Virus record (IMG/VR): IMGVR_UViG_3300043418_000125
Coordinates: 1 to 54,147 of that record
Length of the DNA: 54,147 nucleotides
Origin: a virus
Strand: one strand, 5' to 3'
In this document: piece by piece, positions 40,401 through 48,182 of the stretch
Numbering within the stretch: position 1 is the first letter of the stretch
Layout: the number at the start of each line of letters is the position of its first letter
The notes under the pieces: generated by a model
What the model was told of the DNA's origin: nothing
What the model saw: only the letters and a program-made list of their open reading frames with translations
The model's database searches: none
Made by a program: the position numbers and the translations under genes

Positions 40401-42477
40401 CAGTGGGTTGTGGCGTGTCATTGAGCGGACTGGTCGCAGCTTGGTGCGCAGCCTCGTCGATCTGCTCGACAGCGGATGGGGTCTCAGGTTTCTTGCGGCC
40501 CTCGATGAAATAGAACATGCCACCGCCAGCAGCCTTGGCTCTCTTGCCTTGGCGAATCTGGAACTCCATGTCATCAACAGAGCTTGCGTAACCACCCTCT
40601 CGTTGACCAGTTTCCTTGTTCTTGGGGCCGAGCAAAAAGGTCTCGGCTTGGGCCATGCTCACAAACTTGTTGCCCACGGTCTGTTGGCCAACCTGGAACG
40701 TAGGCATGACGTCGTAGCCTTCCTTGCGAGCCACCAGGTCTTCTGGTGACATGGCCACGGTACCGGCTTGGTTTGTGGTCTCAGGCAGAACGACAGGTTG
40801 AGCCTCACCTTCGAGGGTTTTGGTTTCCTCGTTGGGGGTCACGCTGTCGCGGCGAATCACTGGGTCTGTTGCGCCAGTATTGCTGCCGATGCCGGTCGAT
40901 GCCGTGTCGCCATAGGCAGCACGCACATCCTCGCCACGCTCTTTGGTGCGCTTGGCCTGCTCCTCTGGGGTGACAGGCTCGACACCACTGAGCATCTCTT
41001 TTACGCGCATGGCTTGCGTCACCACAGCGTCGAAGCGTGGGTCATCAGACGACTCAATGCCAGCGGCACGCAGGGCGGCAGCTACCTTGGGGTCGTCTTG
41101 GAATGCAGCGAAGACTTCGGCGCGGCCGTCCTCAGTGGATAGCTTCTGCTCAAACATCGAACGAGCTTGCTCGATGGTCATCTTCTGGTCTTCGCCCTCG
41201 CCACCCTTCTTGCCGAAGGCGCCCTTACCTGCACCGAACAGCACGCCACCCACCGCACCGGCAGCAGCCGAGTCGATGTAGTCGCGGATGGCTTCGGATG
41301 TGGCCAGGTCTTTACCGGCGCCAAAGCGCTCAAAGCCGGTTTGCACAGCTTCGGTGGTGGACTCACGCAAGCCACCCTTGAATGATTCAACAGCCAGGTT
41401 GCGCACCAGGCCGTTGCCGCCGAGGGCTTTCGTTAAACCCTTCACGGCAAACAGATCAGATACCGTGTCTGTTGCAGCGGCAAGGACGGCACCCGTCCAC
41501 ACTCGGCCCAGATCAACGTCACCACCTTTGGCGGCATCCTTGGCGTCGCCGTAGATGGACGCGCCTTCCATTGCGAGGTTCTGGCCAGACACGGCAGCGG
41601 CTGCGCCGACGCCCTTCATAACCGACTGCGCTGCTTGGGTATAGGCGAGCTTCTCCGCTTCGGCAGCGGCCATGCCCTTGCCTGCGTTGACAGCGATGTT
41701 CTTGGCGACCTCACCCTCGAGCTTGGCAGCGATCAGTTTCTTGATGCCGGTCTGTGCTGCGCCGCGCGCAAACGTGCCTTCGACAGCGCCTGCAACGGTA
41801 CCGGCGCCAGGCAGGACAGAACCAACAGCAGCGCCAGCACCGGCCGCAACCAGTGTCTGCGCAGCTTGGCCAACAGCATAGCCGCCCCAGTATTTGAAGA
41901 AGTCACCGAACGACGCCTTGCCGTCCATGACATTGCTGAACGACTCATAGTCCTGCGCATCCTTCTGGGACTCCTCTTTGATGCCCTTGTAAGAGTCATA
42001 CAACTTGCCCGAGGTTTCCTTGGCGCCAACAGTGTCAGCCAACAAGGCTGCACCACCGACCGCCATCTCTTTGGCCGAGTCAATGCCGCCAGCCTTCAAG
42101 CCGCGAGCTGTTGGCCCCGACGCTGGTTCAGCGGGTTTCTGGGTCTCAGTCTGGGCAGGCTCACTCCATGAGCCTGGCACTGCGAACGAGATGCTTGGAG
42201 AATCTGTTGCAGTCTGTTTGGGTTGCGACACAGGCTTGATCGGCGCACCTGCCAGCGAAGCGGGGAATGCAAATGAGATAGGAGCTGGAACTGGAGCTGC
42301 GGCTTGCGTGTTGTCAGGTAGCGGCTCAACCTTGCGAGACAACTGAGGGTCAGTCTTCTCCTTGAGGCCAAGCACATCCTGGCGGAGCGCCGTCTTGCTA
42401 TCCAAGAACAACCCGTCCGAGTCGTCTTCCTGAGTACGAAGCAAAGGGGCGGGGCGCCCCAGTCGCAGATCATCCAT
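34423..42477 (-). CDS. Giant ejected polyvalent virion protein
   Basis: A 2,684-aa protein, the last gene of the late block. Visible parts: N-terminal Pro/Ala-rich region and Gly/Ala hydrophobic stretches (~195-360); an inorganic-pyrophosphatase-like polyvalent domain (YGYIKGTVGKDKDHVDVFIG, ~715-835); an LPD-type domain (NPFKAFLGRYGIKLDVVLEF, ~915-1010); a metallopeptidase-like domain with HEIAGHFG (His1296, Glu1297, His1301); a FGPESGGKHLGWVR and FLEEIQSQRG region (~1590-1640) known from large polyvalent proteins; and an LPD38 domain (~2015-2450: IWYVPFYRNMDDD, NPIANVIEGWRAYK, YFNARLQGLYKLGR), then a hydrophobic LGAITMFGIVLYLS and a C-terminal coiled coil. Such proteins are packaged and enter the cell with the DNA. 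It follows two smaller internal virion proteins by 3 bases. Confidence 0.85.
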   Translation of the reverse strand: MDDLRLGRPAPLLRTQEDDSDGLFLDSKTALRQDVLGLKEKTDPQLSRKVEPLPDNTQAAAPVPAPISFAFPASLAGAPIKPVSQPKQTATDSPSISFAVPGSWSEPAQTETQKPAEPASGPTARGLKAGGIDSAKEMAVGGAALLADTVGAKETSGKLYDSYKGIKEESQKDAQDYESFSNVMDGKASFGDFFKYWGGYAVGQAAQTLVAAGAGAAVGSVLPGAGTVAGAVEGTFARGAAQTGIKKLIAAKLEGEVAKNIAVNAGKGMAAAEAEKLAYTQAAQSVMKGVGAAAAVSGQNLAMEGASIYGDAKDAAKGGDVDLGRVWTGAVLAAATDTVSDLFAVKGLTKALGGNGLVRNLAVESFKGGLRESTTEAVQTGFERFGAGKDLATSEAIRDYIDSAAAGAVGGVLFGAGKGAFGKKGGEGEDQKMTIEQARSMFEQKLSTEDGRAEVFAAFQDDPKVAAALRAAGIESSDDPRFDAVVTQAMRVKEMLSGVEPVTPEEQAKRTKERGEDVRAAYGDTASTGIGSNTGATDPVIRRDSVTPNEETKTLEGEAQPVVLPETTNQAGTVAMSPEDLVARKEGYDVMPTFQVGQQTVGNKFVSMAQAETFLLGPKNKETGQREGGYASSVDDMEFQIRQGKRAKAAGGGMFYFIEGRKKPETPSAVEQIDEAAHQAATSPLNDTPQPTEAQKKSGVYKKGHLPPKFVGGLRIAIENPAGSERSGKSPDGTEWKNTMANHYGYIKGTVGKDKDHVDVFIGGNPGSKKVFVVDQVNKDGSFDEHKALVGFNTEAEARKAYLANYTPGWTGLGAISEMPMAAFKSWVKDGVKGKPLALEQKPAAAPVAAQPAPVAAPQAPVVKAEETKAEPKAEPVVSKAEPENDTSAKHVDETPKVEQTKEEKKRSAGDRLRSALAKDNPFKAFLGRYGIKLDVVLEFAPGIKERRAFMASGYGPVFRKTGLSLDDLQTYAAERGFLPKDAIGGQDEIYALIQRAMRGEKIAPLYGDDADDILAQRMEEQRQREQEDAEDQAFLDEGDDGYEAAEREAMQYVGELDDASLFDIDDAIAIGGESNTDLRSAMLALGFTEEEINDEVARQAKEAKSVEGDGGTEQARTESPSQNSEERTGEAPTEQRSEPEPEVKKASPKVDPVKLKKAIERIDKAYNDNALDMEDEIRLKEMAESGDFIGAMRELNEIAQLNKGYKAHYRVTTVGDTGMNKADVKKVLAKMTGEWANMPNVVVLETEDDLPIKTLTRIKRAGMANKVPGIYLNGKVYLVAGNIHNANDAILTIAHEIAGHFGLRSILGEKHAETMRGLFNGNKTVRQRAEAMMVKEGLALEEATEEVLADMAEKGDKLDADAKSALRTIYAAIRKWLRETFNIAYASNNEINQLVRNARKFVVDGEGEEGKGGTKAADASMLEGQMRGKAPTFYSALERATRAAKQESAQAKDWVAIIGKLPGVREEEIKWTGVNDWLAMQTGKVTKQQVLDFIAGNKLHLNDVILSGAGKRLSDEDIRSMYADQTGTLEEDIDLTREEMIDELSLDPRLLQGTKHRQYTLAGGKNYVELIVTEPSGRTKPYKDFDEIHFGPESGGKHLGWVRMNQRKDMDGNDVLFLEEIQSQRGQDGRELGFGNEEGKVPDAPMMKDTKAWTALLLKRAIAYAQEQGINRIAWTTGEQQVDRYKLSNSVDKLTIKQNDDGTFDVVGNKAGASVINQKGVGQKELSATVGKDLANKAINDGGTLELVGEEMDIGGDGVASYYNQTVPSVVKDLIGKKEMGGKVEVMNIEGTGQQLGFVIPEKLQQIVAEDGLPMFRRHDYEAQYDDLSPKARAIALAKGHYSPPSIQERLEALKPRFWLRVVQGTFDKFRSVRDLDMKAYMKLRMSNGPQDGAVSALLHYGQVFNDDGALNIKKGTKGLLEVLQPLGIEVDRFLLWIAANRAGELKKSDREHFFKDDEIAELKKLNLGTTKDGKSRAALYVNTLQQMNELNRSVLDIARTNGLIDEAAYKRFSSDIWYVPFYRNMDDDRSLSGAQTSTAAVGQYLSKKLKGSERPLNDLMENVLMNWSHILSASMKNEAANETLNSAMQMGGIVTKLKVAEKDSVKTMVDGKEQHWRIDDEFLLASLDAVASVPSYGFWTNTAREFKTTLTRFISLSPTFKINNLIRDSVQSIGISELNKNPIANVIEGWRAYKDDRASALAGGGIFAMGNAFDGDAASNVKHLIRKGVPNKDILTTETKVKEAFKGVWDKYDEISDAMENSNRLALYNQLRANGATHLEAAYAARDLQDFSLQGGFVAVRYLSQILPYFNARLQGLYKLGRDGLDPVVQSLSGNATESERQKAAKFSAVLGAITMFGIVLYLSQKDDDDYKALEDWERDAFFWFKVPGTKTGLRIPKPFEMGAFETIVERFTEQLVDKNVEGKVFGRRLLAVFADNLAINPVPQIVRPVYDIARNKDGFTSRPIESMGMERLSVGNRVNQGTSAVAVGLGKINGMFAEMASAVTGGAINADNMQLSPIQYDYLIRGYLGWVGTAMQATSNMAVAPLKPGESSRFERIDDFLVVGNYVKTMPQGQSKYVTSFYENAKEAATAVADYQNFINLGQYKRAEAIAEEKGDQISMSKLYAKASDSLSKLNKQLKVVEDDATMSGAEKRLEIERIQQLRTDYAKQVEEARIKMARSK

Positions 42478-42480
42478 TTC

Positions 42481-43878
42481 TTAGTCCTTCGGCAGCAAAA
42501 TCTTCTTACCGTTGATTGTCACGTATGGCAGACCAGATGCTTGGTCAATTCCATCAGCGCCCTTGCCTTCTGCAAATCGACGTTGCAGGACAGGCATCGC
42601 GGAAACGATTGCTGCCGGTGGCACTTTGCGTTCATTGAGCGAGTACAGCGACTGCGCGTAGCTCGACACCTCGCGGCGTTTTTCATGCTCGGCACGGGCC
42701 TTGGCATAGTCTTCACGCTCACGGGGCATCATTGCCGCAATCTCATCCTTCGGCTTGACCTCGAAGTCCTTGACGCCGAACGAGCTGTTGAACATCTTGC
42801 CAGCGCTCTCGTCTTCCTTGAGCTGTTGGGCACGCTCAGTGATGGCGGCGTTGGCAGCGCGTGTGGTCTTGTTGGTCGCAGCGTTGTCTGCGGCACTTGC
42901 GGCGTATGCCTTGGAGTGCAGCATCTGCGCATCGGCCGTCTTCTCCTTGGCGCCAAGCTCTCGGCCTTTGAAGTTGTTCTCGACGTCCATCTGTACCAGA
43001 CGTTCTGGGCTGAGGGTGCCGAGTGCGGCAAAGATGTTGTTGGCAGGGATGTCTTTGGTGGTGGGCTTGCCATCTGGGCCGGTAACAGTCACACCTTTCC
43101 AGACGTGAGTCTGTTCGTCGTAGGTGCCGCCCTTGTAGTTCAAGCCGAGACCGGCCTTCTGGGCAAACTTGCTCACCATGTCCATCGCGCCAGGGTCGCC
43201 ACTGACCACAGCGGCAGAGGCGGCTTTACGCAGCTCGTCTACCGCGCTGTTCTTCCACTCGTCAATCTTCTTGTCGAGTTCCATGCGCTTGTCGAGCTGG
43301 CCAGTCTTCTCGTAAAACTCGCCGTAGATGTTCTTGAGGCCGTCCCAGTACAGGTCATTGGCCTGCTTCTGGTTCTTGTACAAGCCTTCGCCGTTTGACT
43401 TGAAGATGTCCATCTGGCGTTGAGTCATCGACAGAGACTTCTGCTCAGGAGCTGGCGCAGCGGGTGCAGCGGGTGCAGCGGGTTGGCCAGGCGTGCCAAT
43501 GGCCTGCGTTGGGGCAAGCTGAGGTGCTGGCGCTTGGGCTTGAGGATCAGGCTGACCAGTGGAGATGGCTTGCTGGCGTGCGAACTTGGCGTTCTCTGCG
43601 CGGTCGTAGCTGGCATCGGCCAGTTCACCAGTCTGTTTGGCTTCGTCGTTAATCTCGGCGCCTGGCAATTTGCCATTCGCGAATTGCGAACGCCACTGAG
43701 CAGTCTTCTCGCCCACGGCTTTCAGCTCGTCACGAATGCGAGTCTTCTCTTCTTGGTCGCCCTTCTCCCACTCGAAGCGCTGCTTGTCGCGCTCGTCCGC
43801 TTCCATGCGGCGTGTGTTGTCGCCATAGTCTTTGACGCCTTGCGCCATGCCGGTGGCGATTGCTGAAATCACGCTCAT
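42481..43878 (-). CDS. Internal virion protein
   Basis: A 465-aa polar, helical protein. The N-terminus has a coiled coil (NTRRMEADERDKQRFEWEKG), then a Pro/Ala linker (residues ~110-145) and long helices around MDIFKSNGEGLYKNQKQAND. The C-terminus ends INGKKILLPKD. It sits between the giant polyvalent gene and another Ala-rich protein, the place of ejection proteins in podoviruses. It probably forms part of the injected core or tunnel. No enzyme motif is present. Confidence 0.75.
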   Translation of the reverse strand: MSVISAIATGMAQGVKDYGDNTRRMEADERDKQRFEWEKGDQEEKTRIRDELKAVGEKTAQWRSQFANGKLPGAEINDEAKQTGELADASYDRAENAKFARQQAISTGQPDPQAQAPAPQLAPTQAIGTPGQPAAPAAPAAPAPEQKSLSMTQRQMDIFKSNGEGLYKNQKQANDLYWDGLKNIYGEFYEKTGQLDKRMELDKKIDEWKNSAVDELRKAASAAVVSGDPGAMDMVSKFAQKAGLGLNYKGGTYDEQTHVWKGVTVTGPDGKPTTKDIPANNIFAALGTLSPERLVQMDVENNFKGRELGAKEKTADAQMLHSKAYAASAADNAATNKTTRAANAAITERAQQLKEDESAGKMFNSSFGVKDFEVKPKDEIAAMMPREREDYAKARAEHEKRREVSSYAQSLYSLNERKVPPAAIVSAMPVLQRRFAEGKGADGIDQASGLPYVTINGKKILLPKD

Positions 43879-43880
43879 TC

Positions 43881-45128
43881 TTATGCTCCCTTCAAAGCGC
43901 TGCGGCGCTGTACTGCTGCTGGCGTGTGGGTCTTGGCCACCACCTTGTTGAGCTTGTTGACGCCGATGGCACGCACGGTGTCGGCTGGCAGGACGTACTC
44001 GCCGTTCGACAGCTTGGCGTCGATGACGTCATCCACGGGGCCACCTGGGCCGCGCACTGCGCCACCACCGCGATGAACCTTGCCGCCGTCCGCAAACACC
44101 TTGGCACCCATCGCGCCGTTGGCAGCGCCAGCACCGGTGCCGGTCACGCCGTATCCGATGGCTGCACGCACGCCCATGTTGGTCAAGCCGGACAGAGCCG
44201 AGTCAGCCGCAGCCTGTTGGCCAGCCGCGATCTTGTAGCCGGTACCGTACAAGTTGCCTGCGCCGTAGTACGAGTTCGCAGCGTTGCCCATCTGGCTGCT
44301 GAACGAACCGTAGGCCGAGCCGAGCGCAGCGCCTGGGGCACCGGCGGTACTCAAAGCGGCAGAGCCGGAGTTGACACTCGAGTTGCCAGCCGATGTAGCA
44401 ATGCCGTAAGCAGTAGACGAGTTCGAGGCCAAGTTACGGCCGAGCGATGCAGCGTCCATCTTGCGTGCGTAGCCAAGCTGTTCGGCATTGGTGCGTGCAT
44501 TGGTTGCGGCACCGGCCTTGTCAGCGGCTTCGCCTTGGGCGAGCTGCATGTTCAGCGCGGCAAATCGGTTGGAGTTGGGGTTGACGCCATAGCGTGCCAA
44601 CGTGTCCAGAGCCTGCTTGCGCTGTGCGTCATAGGCTTGGCTGACATCAGCCATACCCTTACGCGCCAGCTCTTCCTGCTTGGCGTCTGTGTTGTAGCTG
44701 TTGGCGTCATCGACCAGACTCTGTTCCAACGGACGGAAGGTGTTCTTCTCGTAGTTGGCATAGTCTTGAGCGCGAGCTTCGTTCGATGCAGCGATGGTGC
44801 TTTGCTGCTTCATGGTGTCGAGCTGCGCCTGGGACACGGCTTCAGCCAAGGGCTTCATGTCGGCATACTGCTGCTTTTGGAAGTCCAGATATTCGCGAGC
44901 GGTCTGCTGCTGAATTTTTGCCGCCTCGGCAGTGGATGCGGCCTGTGCGCTCATGCCTTGGGCTTGGGCGTTGGCTGCGCTCTCCGCGCTGCTCGATGCT
45001 TGGTCGGCGGCAACGTATGTGCCCACCACCATGACAGCAGCGGCAGCCACGTTGCAGAAGCGACGGTTCTGGAACTCGTCATCAAAGTCGCGGTCGCGCT
45101 CCAAGAACGACTTGTGAAGTTTTCGCAT
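43881..45128 (-). CDS. Internal virion / ejection protein
   Basis: A 415-aa Ala/Gly/Ser-rich protein: a membrane-like span near the N-terminus (NVAAAAVMVVGTYVAADQ), coiled coils, a Gly/Ala region, and a C-terminal motif GGGAVRGPGGPVDDVIDAKL followed by SNGEYVLPADTVRAIG. This motif is common in podovirus internal virion proteins of the ejection core. The start at 45128 has GGGG upstream; a longer frame would overlap the acetyltransferase gene. It probably acts with the two downstream proteins. Confidence 0.8.
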   Translation of the reverse strand: MRKLHKSFLERDRDFDDEFQNRRFCNVAAAAVMVVGTYVAADQASSSAESAANAQAQGMSAQAASTAEAAKIQQQTAREYLDFQKQQYADMKPLAEAVSQAQLDTMKQQSTIAASNEARAQDYANYEKNTFRPLEQSLVDDANSYNTDAKQEELARKGMADVSQAYDAQRKQALDTLARYGVNPNSNRFAALNMQLAQGEAADKAGAATNARTNAEQLGYARKMDAASLGRNLASNSSTAYGIATSAGNSSVNSGSAALSTAGAPGAALGSAYGSFSSQMGNAANSYYGAGNLYGTGYKIAAGQQAAADSALSGLTNMGVRAAIGYGVTGTGAGAANGAMGAKVFADGGKVHRGGGAVRGPGGPVDDVIDAKLSNGEYVLPADTVRAIGVNKLNKVVAKTHTPAAVQRRSALKGA

Positions 45129-45129
45129 T

Positions 45130-45588
45130 TCAATCCCCGATAAATTTCGTGTAGAGCCGCTCTGTCTCGTGCCAACCAAGGCGCTCGAAGATTCGACCCA
45201 TGTCCAATGACAGCTTGGTGCCGGTAAACATCTTCTCCACGCCGCGAGCTTTTAAAGTCTTCTCGGCTTCTTTGAAGAGTTTCACCCCGACCATTCCTTT
45301 ACGGTGGTCAGGATGAATGAAGTACATGTCCGTGAATGCGGACAGACTGTTTCGATAATGCAGATGACCCTTCACGATGCTGACGTGATAACCAATCATC
45401 TTTCCCTCGCACCGCGCAACGACCAAATGCAGAGCGCCTTTGTTGGCGATGTCTGCATAGGTTGCGTAATCAGGGTCGAGCGGGATGGTGTCTTTGTTCA
45501 TGGCCACCTCATCCCAGTGCAGGGGCCACAGCGCTTCCATTTCTTTCAGCGCATCAAACCAGTTTTCAACAGCGTAGGTAACAGTCAT
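45130..45588 (-). CDS. GNAT acetyltransferase-like protein
   Basis: A 152-aa protein. The acetyl-CoA loop region is DMYFIHPDHRKGMVGVKLFK (R/Q-x-x-G-x-G/A variant), preceded by strands with ALHLVVARCEGKMIGYHVS. It belongs to a clade often found in the virion module of podoviruses. It may modify a virion or host protein. It overlaps the hydroxylase gene by 4 bases. Confidence 0.8.
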   Translation of the reverse strand: MTVTYAVENWFDALKEMEALWPLHWDEVAMNKDTIPLDPDYATYADIANKGALHLVVARCEGKMIGYHVSIVKGHLHYRNSLSAFTDMYFIHPDHRKGMVGVKLFKEAEKTLKARGVEKMFTGTKLSLDMGRIFERLGWHETERLYTKFIGD

Positions 45589-46136
45589 TTGCTCACCTTA
45601 ATGTCAACGATTAAGTGAGTGCGATCTTCTGCGCTGTTGTTGATAACTTCATGCTCTTTGGTGTTGTCGAACCACCAGACTTCGCCGGTCTTCATCTGCA
45701 CCTGTTCATCACCCGCGCGGAACACGCAGCCTGGCTCACTCTTCAAGACGATGTGGAATCGCTCGTAGTACGTGGCAGGAGAGCCTTCATCGCAATGGGG
45801 TCTGATTCGCGAACCTGGCTTGAGCTTGGTAATCAAGCATCGGCCGAGGCGCTCACCTTCGACACGAGCCATCAAACCAAACACGAGTGGTCGTGCTTGG
45901 GGCAGGATGATGAATGGCGCATAGTTAATGCACTCAATCGCATCCATGATTTGAATGTTCGTGGTCGAGGTGTCGATGGGATTGAATCGCAGCCAGATGT
46001 CATCTGCCTCGTCATGCGGAGAGTTCGGGTAGGTGGTTCGCAAATCGTTGCCGTTCCACAAATCCGGATGTAAAGCGAGTGCCACATTCAATGGCGTTAC
46101 ATCTATTCCCTCTGCAATCTTGAGGAAGTTTTTCAT
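45585..46136 (-). CDS. Aspartyl/asparaginyl beta-hydroxylase-like dioxygenase
   Basis: A 183-aa protein with the double-stranded beta-helix motif of Fe(II)/2-oxoglutarate enzymes: RPHCDEG (His114, Asp116) and EHEVINNSAEDRTHL (His162 as third ligand; Arg172 for 2-oxoglutarate). The Asp/Asn hydroxylase family adds a hydroxyl to protein side chains. It lies in the tail module next to a GNAT gene. A virion protein substrate is possible. The ligand residues are intact, so it may be active. Confidence 0.8.
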   Translation of the reverse strand: MKNFLKIAEGIDVTPLNVALALHPDLWNGNDLRTTYPNSPHDEADDIWLRFNPIDTSTTNIQIMDAIECINYAPFIILPQARPLVFGLMARVEGERLGRCLITKLKPGSRIRPHCDEGSPATYYERFHIVLKSEPGCVFRAGDEQVQMKTGEVWWFDNTKEHEVINNSAEDRTHLIVDIKVSK

Positions 46137-46154
46137 CGGTGTTCTCCAGAAAAG

Positions 46155-46355
46155 TTAATGAGCGTTGATACGCTCAATTATCTCGTTAATCTTGGAAACT
46201 ATTACCGCTAAATCTGTCGTGCCGGTGGGCAGGGGTTTGATTATTTCTCCCCGCACTCCCGTGAGTAACTCGATGTTTTCTTTCATCGGCATCAGGATTC
46301 GCTGGAGAGCGGTATCGCTGATGCCTTGGATGCCAGGAATTGCAGGCTTTTTCAT
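46155..46355 (-). CDS. Small tail-module protein (66 aa)
   Basis: Starts MKKPAIPGIQGISDTALQRI, with a coiled-coil-like C-terminus (VIVSKINEIIERINAH). The start at 46355 overlaps the upstream stop as ATGA. It may be a small tail or ejection chaperone. The longer frame from 46442 lies in the gene upstream and is rejected. Confidence 0.65.
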   Translation of the reverse strand: MKKPAIPGIQGISDTALQRILMPMKENIELLTGVRGEIIKPLPTGTTDLAVIVSKINEIIERINAH

Positions 46356-48166
46356 ATCGTTGCCAGCTCTTTCGATGTCTCGGCCACCTTGATGAATCGC
46401 AGCGGCACGTTGCCGTTGACCTGAAATTCCCATCGGTCGCACTTAAACCCAGAGGGCAGGCGGAACGGCTGGTGGTTCTTCACGTAGATGGTGGCTCGCA
46501 GCACGCCGTCGCCGTAGATGGTCAACGTGACAAAGCGCTCATCAATCAATGGGATCGGGTTTAGCACCGAGCCGTTGAGCAGCATGGTGTTAATGGGCGT
46601 GTCGTTGACTCGACCCAACAGACCAGAAACAGATGCCCAGATGGCTCTGTTCTTGGCCTTGATGTACTCGATGAAACTCAGCTTGTCCTGGTCGCCGATG
46701 GGGTTCGAGTTCTCGAAGTCGGCATCAATCTGGCCAGCGCCGAGGTTGAGCGGACGGGGGAACACAAAGACCTTCGACTTCCACTCGTAGGGCAAGCCGT
46801 TGTACGGGTCGCTGTCCCACCCCTTGATTTCGCTGTCTTCGCAGACGAAGAGCTTGGCGTTCACAGGGTCGGTGTGAGCAGCGGTCGCGTACAGGTTGGT
46901 CTCTGTCAGCGGCGATGCGGCTTGGTTACGGTCAAGAATCAAACCGCCCTTCTTCTTGTCCGTCTTGTAGAACAGGAAGTAGCGTCCATCCTGCACCTCG
47001 CCCACCATCGAGGATGGGTTGTACAAGGCCCACTCGTCACGAGTGAACAGGTTGCGCGTCACGTTGTCCACCACGCTCGGGCCAATCTTGATGATGCCGT
47101 TGGGTGATGCGTACATGGCGCCCTGCTCGTCGCTCGCGATGGAGCGCTTCGAGACACAGGGTTCGTACAGGGGCAGCTTTTCCTGCGACATGCCAGCAGG
47201 GTTCGAGCCGGTGATGACGAAGGGGTTGCCTTTGGTGCCCACCACCAACGAAGAGCCGTAGGCAGCGAGGCCGACGATGGGGTATTCCACCGCCAGCGCG
47301 TACTCAGGAGGCCATGCGTGAGGCAGGAAAGGCTCCGAGAAGAAGACCTGATTGCCAACGAAGCCAGCCATGATGCCGTTGGCCATGCTGACCAAGCCGC
47401 GCAAGCCGTCAGGTGGAGGCGCCCATGTGGTTGAAGGCAGCGAACCACCCAAGGCCACAGCACTCAGGCTGTCGGAGTAGCTGGTCGTGCCAATCGAAAC
47501 GTCTGCCACCTTGAGGAATGAGGTCGCCGAGGTACCAGTCACCGAGCGGTACACGCGCACCTTGGTGATGTTGTACTTGCCGAACGGAGCGGCGGACGGC
47601 AGGCCGGAGACCACCACGGTACCTCCTGGGCTGACCGTGACCTGGCTGGACACGGGTGATGGCCCCGACTCTTCCTCAATCGTCCCGAACATCGAGATGT
47701 AGGTGTAGAGGTAGACACGGTTCTCAGACGTGCCAGAACCGCCCGAGGCGGACACGGTAGGGGCCGAGGCAGGGTTGGGTACACCCATGAGCAAATAGTC
47801 GCCAGGAAACGGGCCTGAGCCAGTTTCAGCCAGCGCGGCATTGGTCTTCTTGGGCTTGCCGTCACCAGAGCCGGTGTAGTACAGAGGGCTACCGCTGTCG
47901 TAAATGGGGCCAGCGGCCACGTCCACGTCGTCAGCGAAGGTCAGCCACAAGTCGTCACCGGCGCTGTTCAGCGTGCGGTAGATGGTCAGCGGGACAAACG
48001 AGGTGATGAGGCGGCGCGGGTCAAGGATGCCTGGGCGCTGCCACGAACGAACCTCGTTGCTGTACAACTTGGTATTGATGGCCTTCTGGGCCTCGCTCTC
48101 CTGCAACAGATACGGGCTTTGGCGTGGCACGAAGCCAGCAAAGCCTTGCAGTTTGATTCCGGCCAT
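46352..48166 (-). CDS. Tail structural protein, beta-rich
   Basis: A 604-aa protein starting MAGIKLQGFAGFVPRQSPYL. Strand-rich with a propeller-like middle: VYLYTYISMFGTIEEESGPS (fibronectin-like), then LRGLVSMANGIMAGFVGNQV and PVVDN-type repeats. Podovirus tail-tube or needle-hub proteins of ~600 aa have this look. It lies between the endolysin and the injection genes. No enzyme motif. Confidence 0.7.
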   Translation of the reverse strand: MAGIKLQGFAGFVPRQSPYLLQESEAQKAINTKLYSNEVRSWQRPGILDPRRLITSFVPLTIYRTLNSAGDDLWLTFADDVDVAAGPIYDSGSPLYYTGSGDGKPKKTNAALAETGSGPFPGDYLLMGVPNPASAPTVSASGGSGTSENRVYLYTYISMFGTIEEESGPSPVSSQVTVSPGGTVVVSGLPSAAPFGKYNITKVRVYRSVTGTSATSFLKVADVSIGTTSYSDSLSAVALGGSLPSTTWAPPPDGLRGLVSMANGIMAGFVGNQVFFSEPFLPHAWPPEYALAVEYPIVGLAAYGSSLVVGTKGNPFVITGSNPAGMSQEKLPLYEPCVSKRSIASDEQGAMYASPNGIIKIGPSVVDNVTRNLFTRDEWALYNPSSMVGEVQDGRYFLFYKTDKKKGGLILDRNQAASPLTETNLYATAAHTDPVNAKLFVCEDSEIKGWDSDPYNGLPYEWKSKVFVFPRPLNLGAGQIDADFENSNPIGDQDKLSFIEYIKAKNRAIWASVSGLLGRVNDTPINTMLLNGSVLNPIPLIDERFVTLTIYGDGVLRATIYVKNHQPFRLPSGFKCDRWEFQVNGNVPLRFIKVAETSKELATI

Positions 48167-48182
48167 CTGTGTTCCTGTCTAG

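Noticed and set aside
34423-42477. N4-type virion RNA polymerase
   Set aside because: The protein is large and virion-linked, but no T7-type polymerase motifs are visible; the recognised parts are polyvalent domains.
43860-45143. 427-aa plus-strand open frame
   Set aside because: Antisense to the Ala/Gly-rich internal virion gene; GC-rich third positions keep the opposite frame open.
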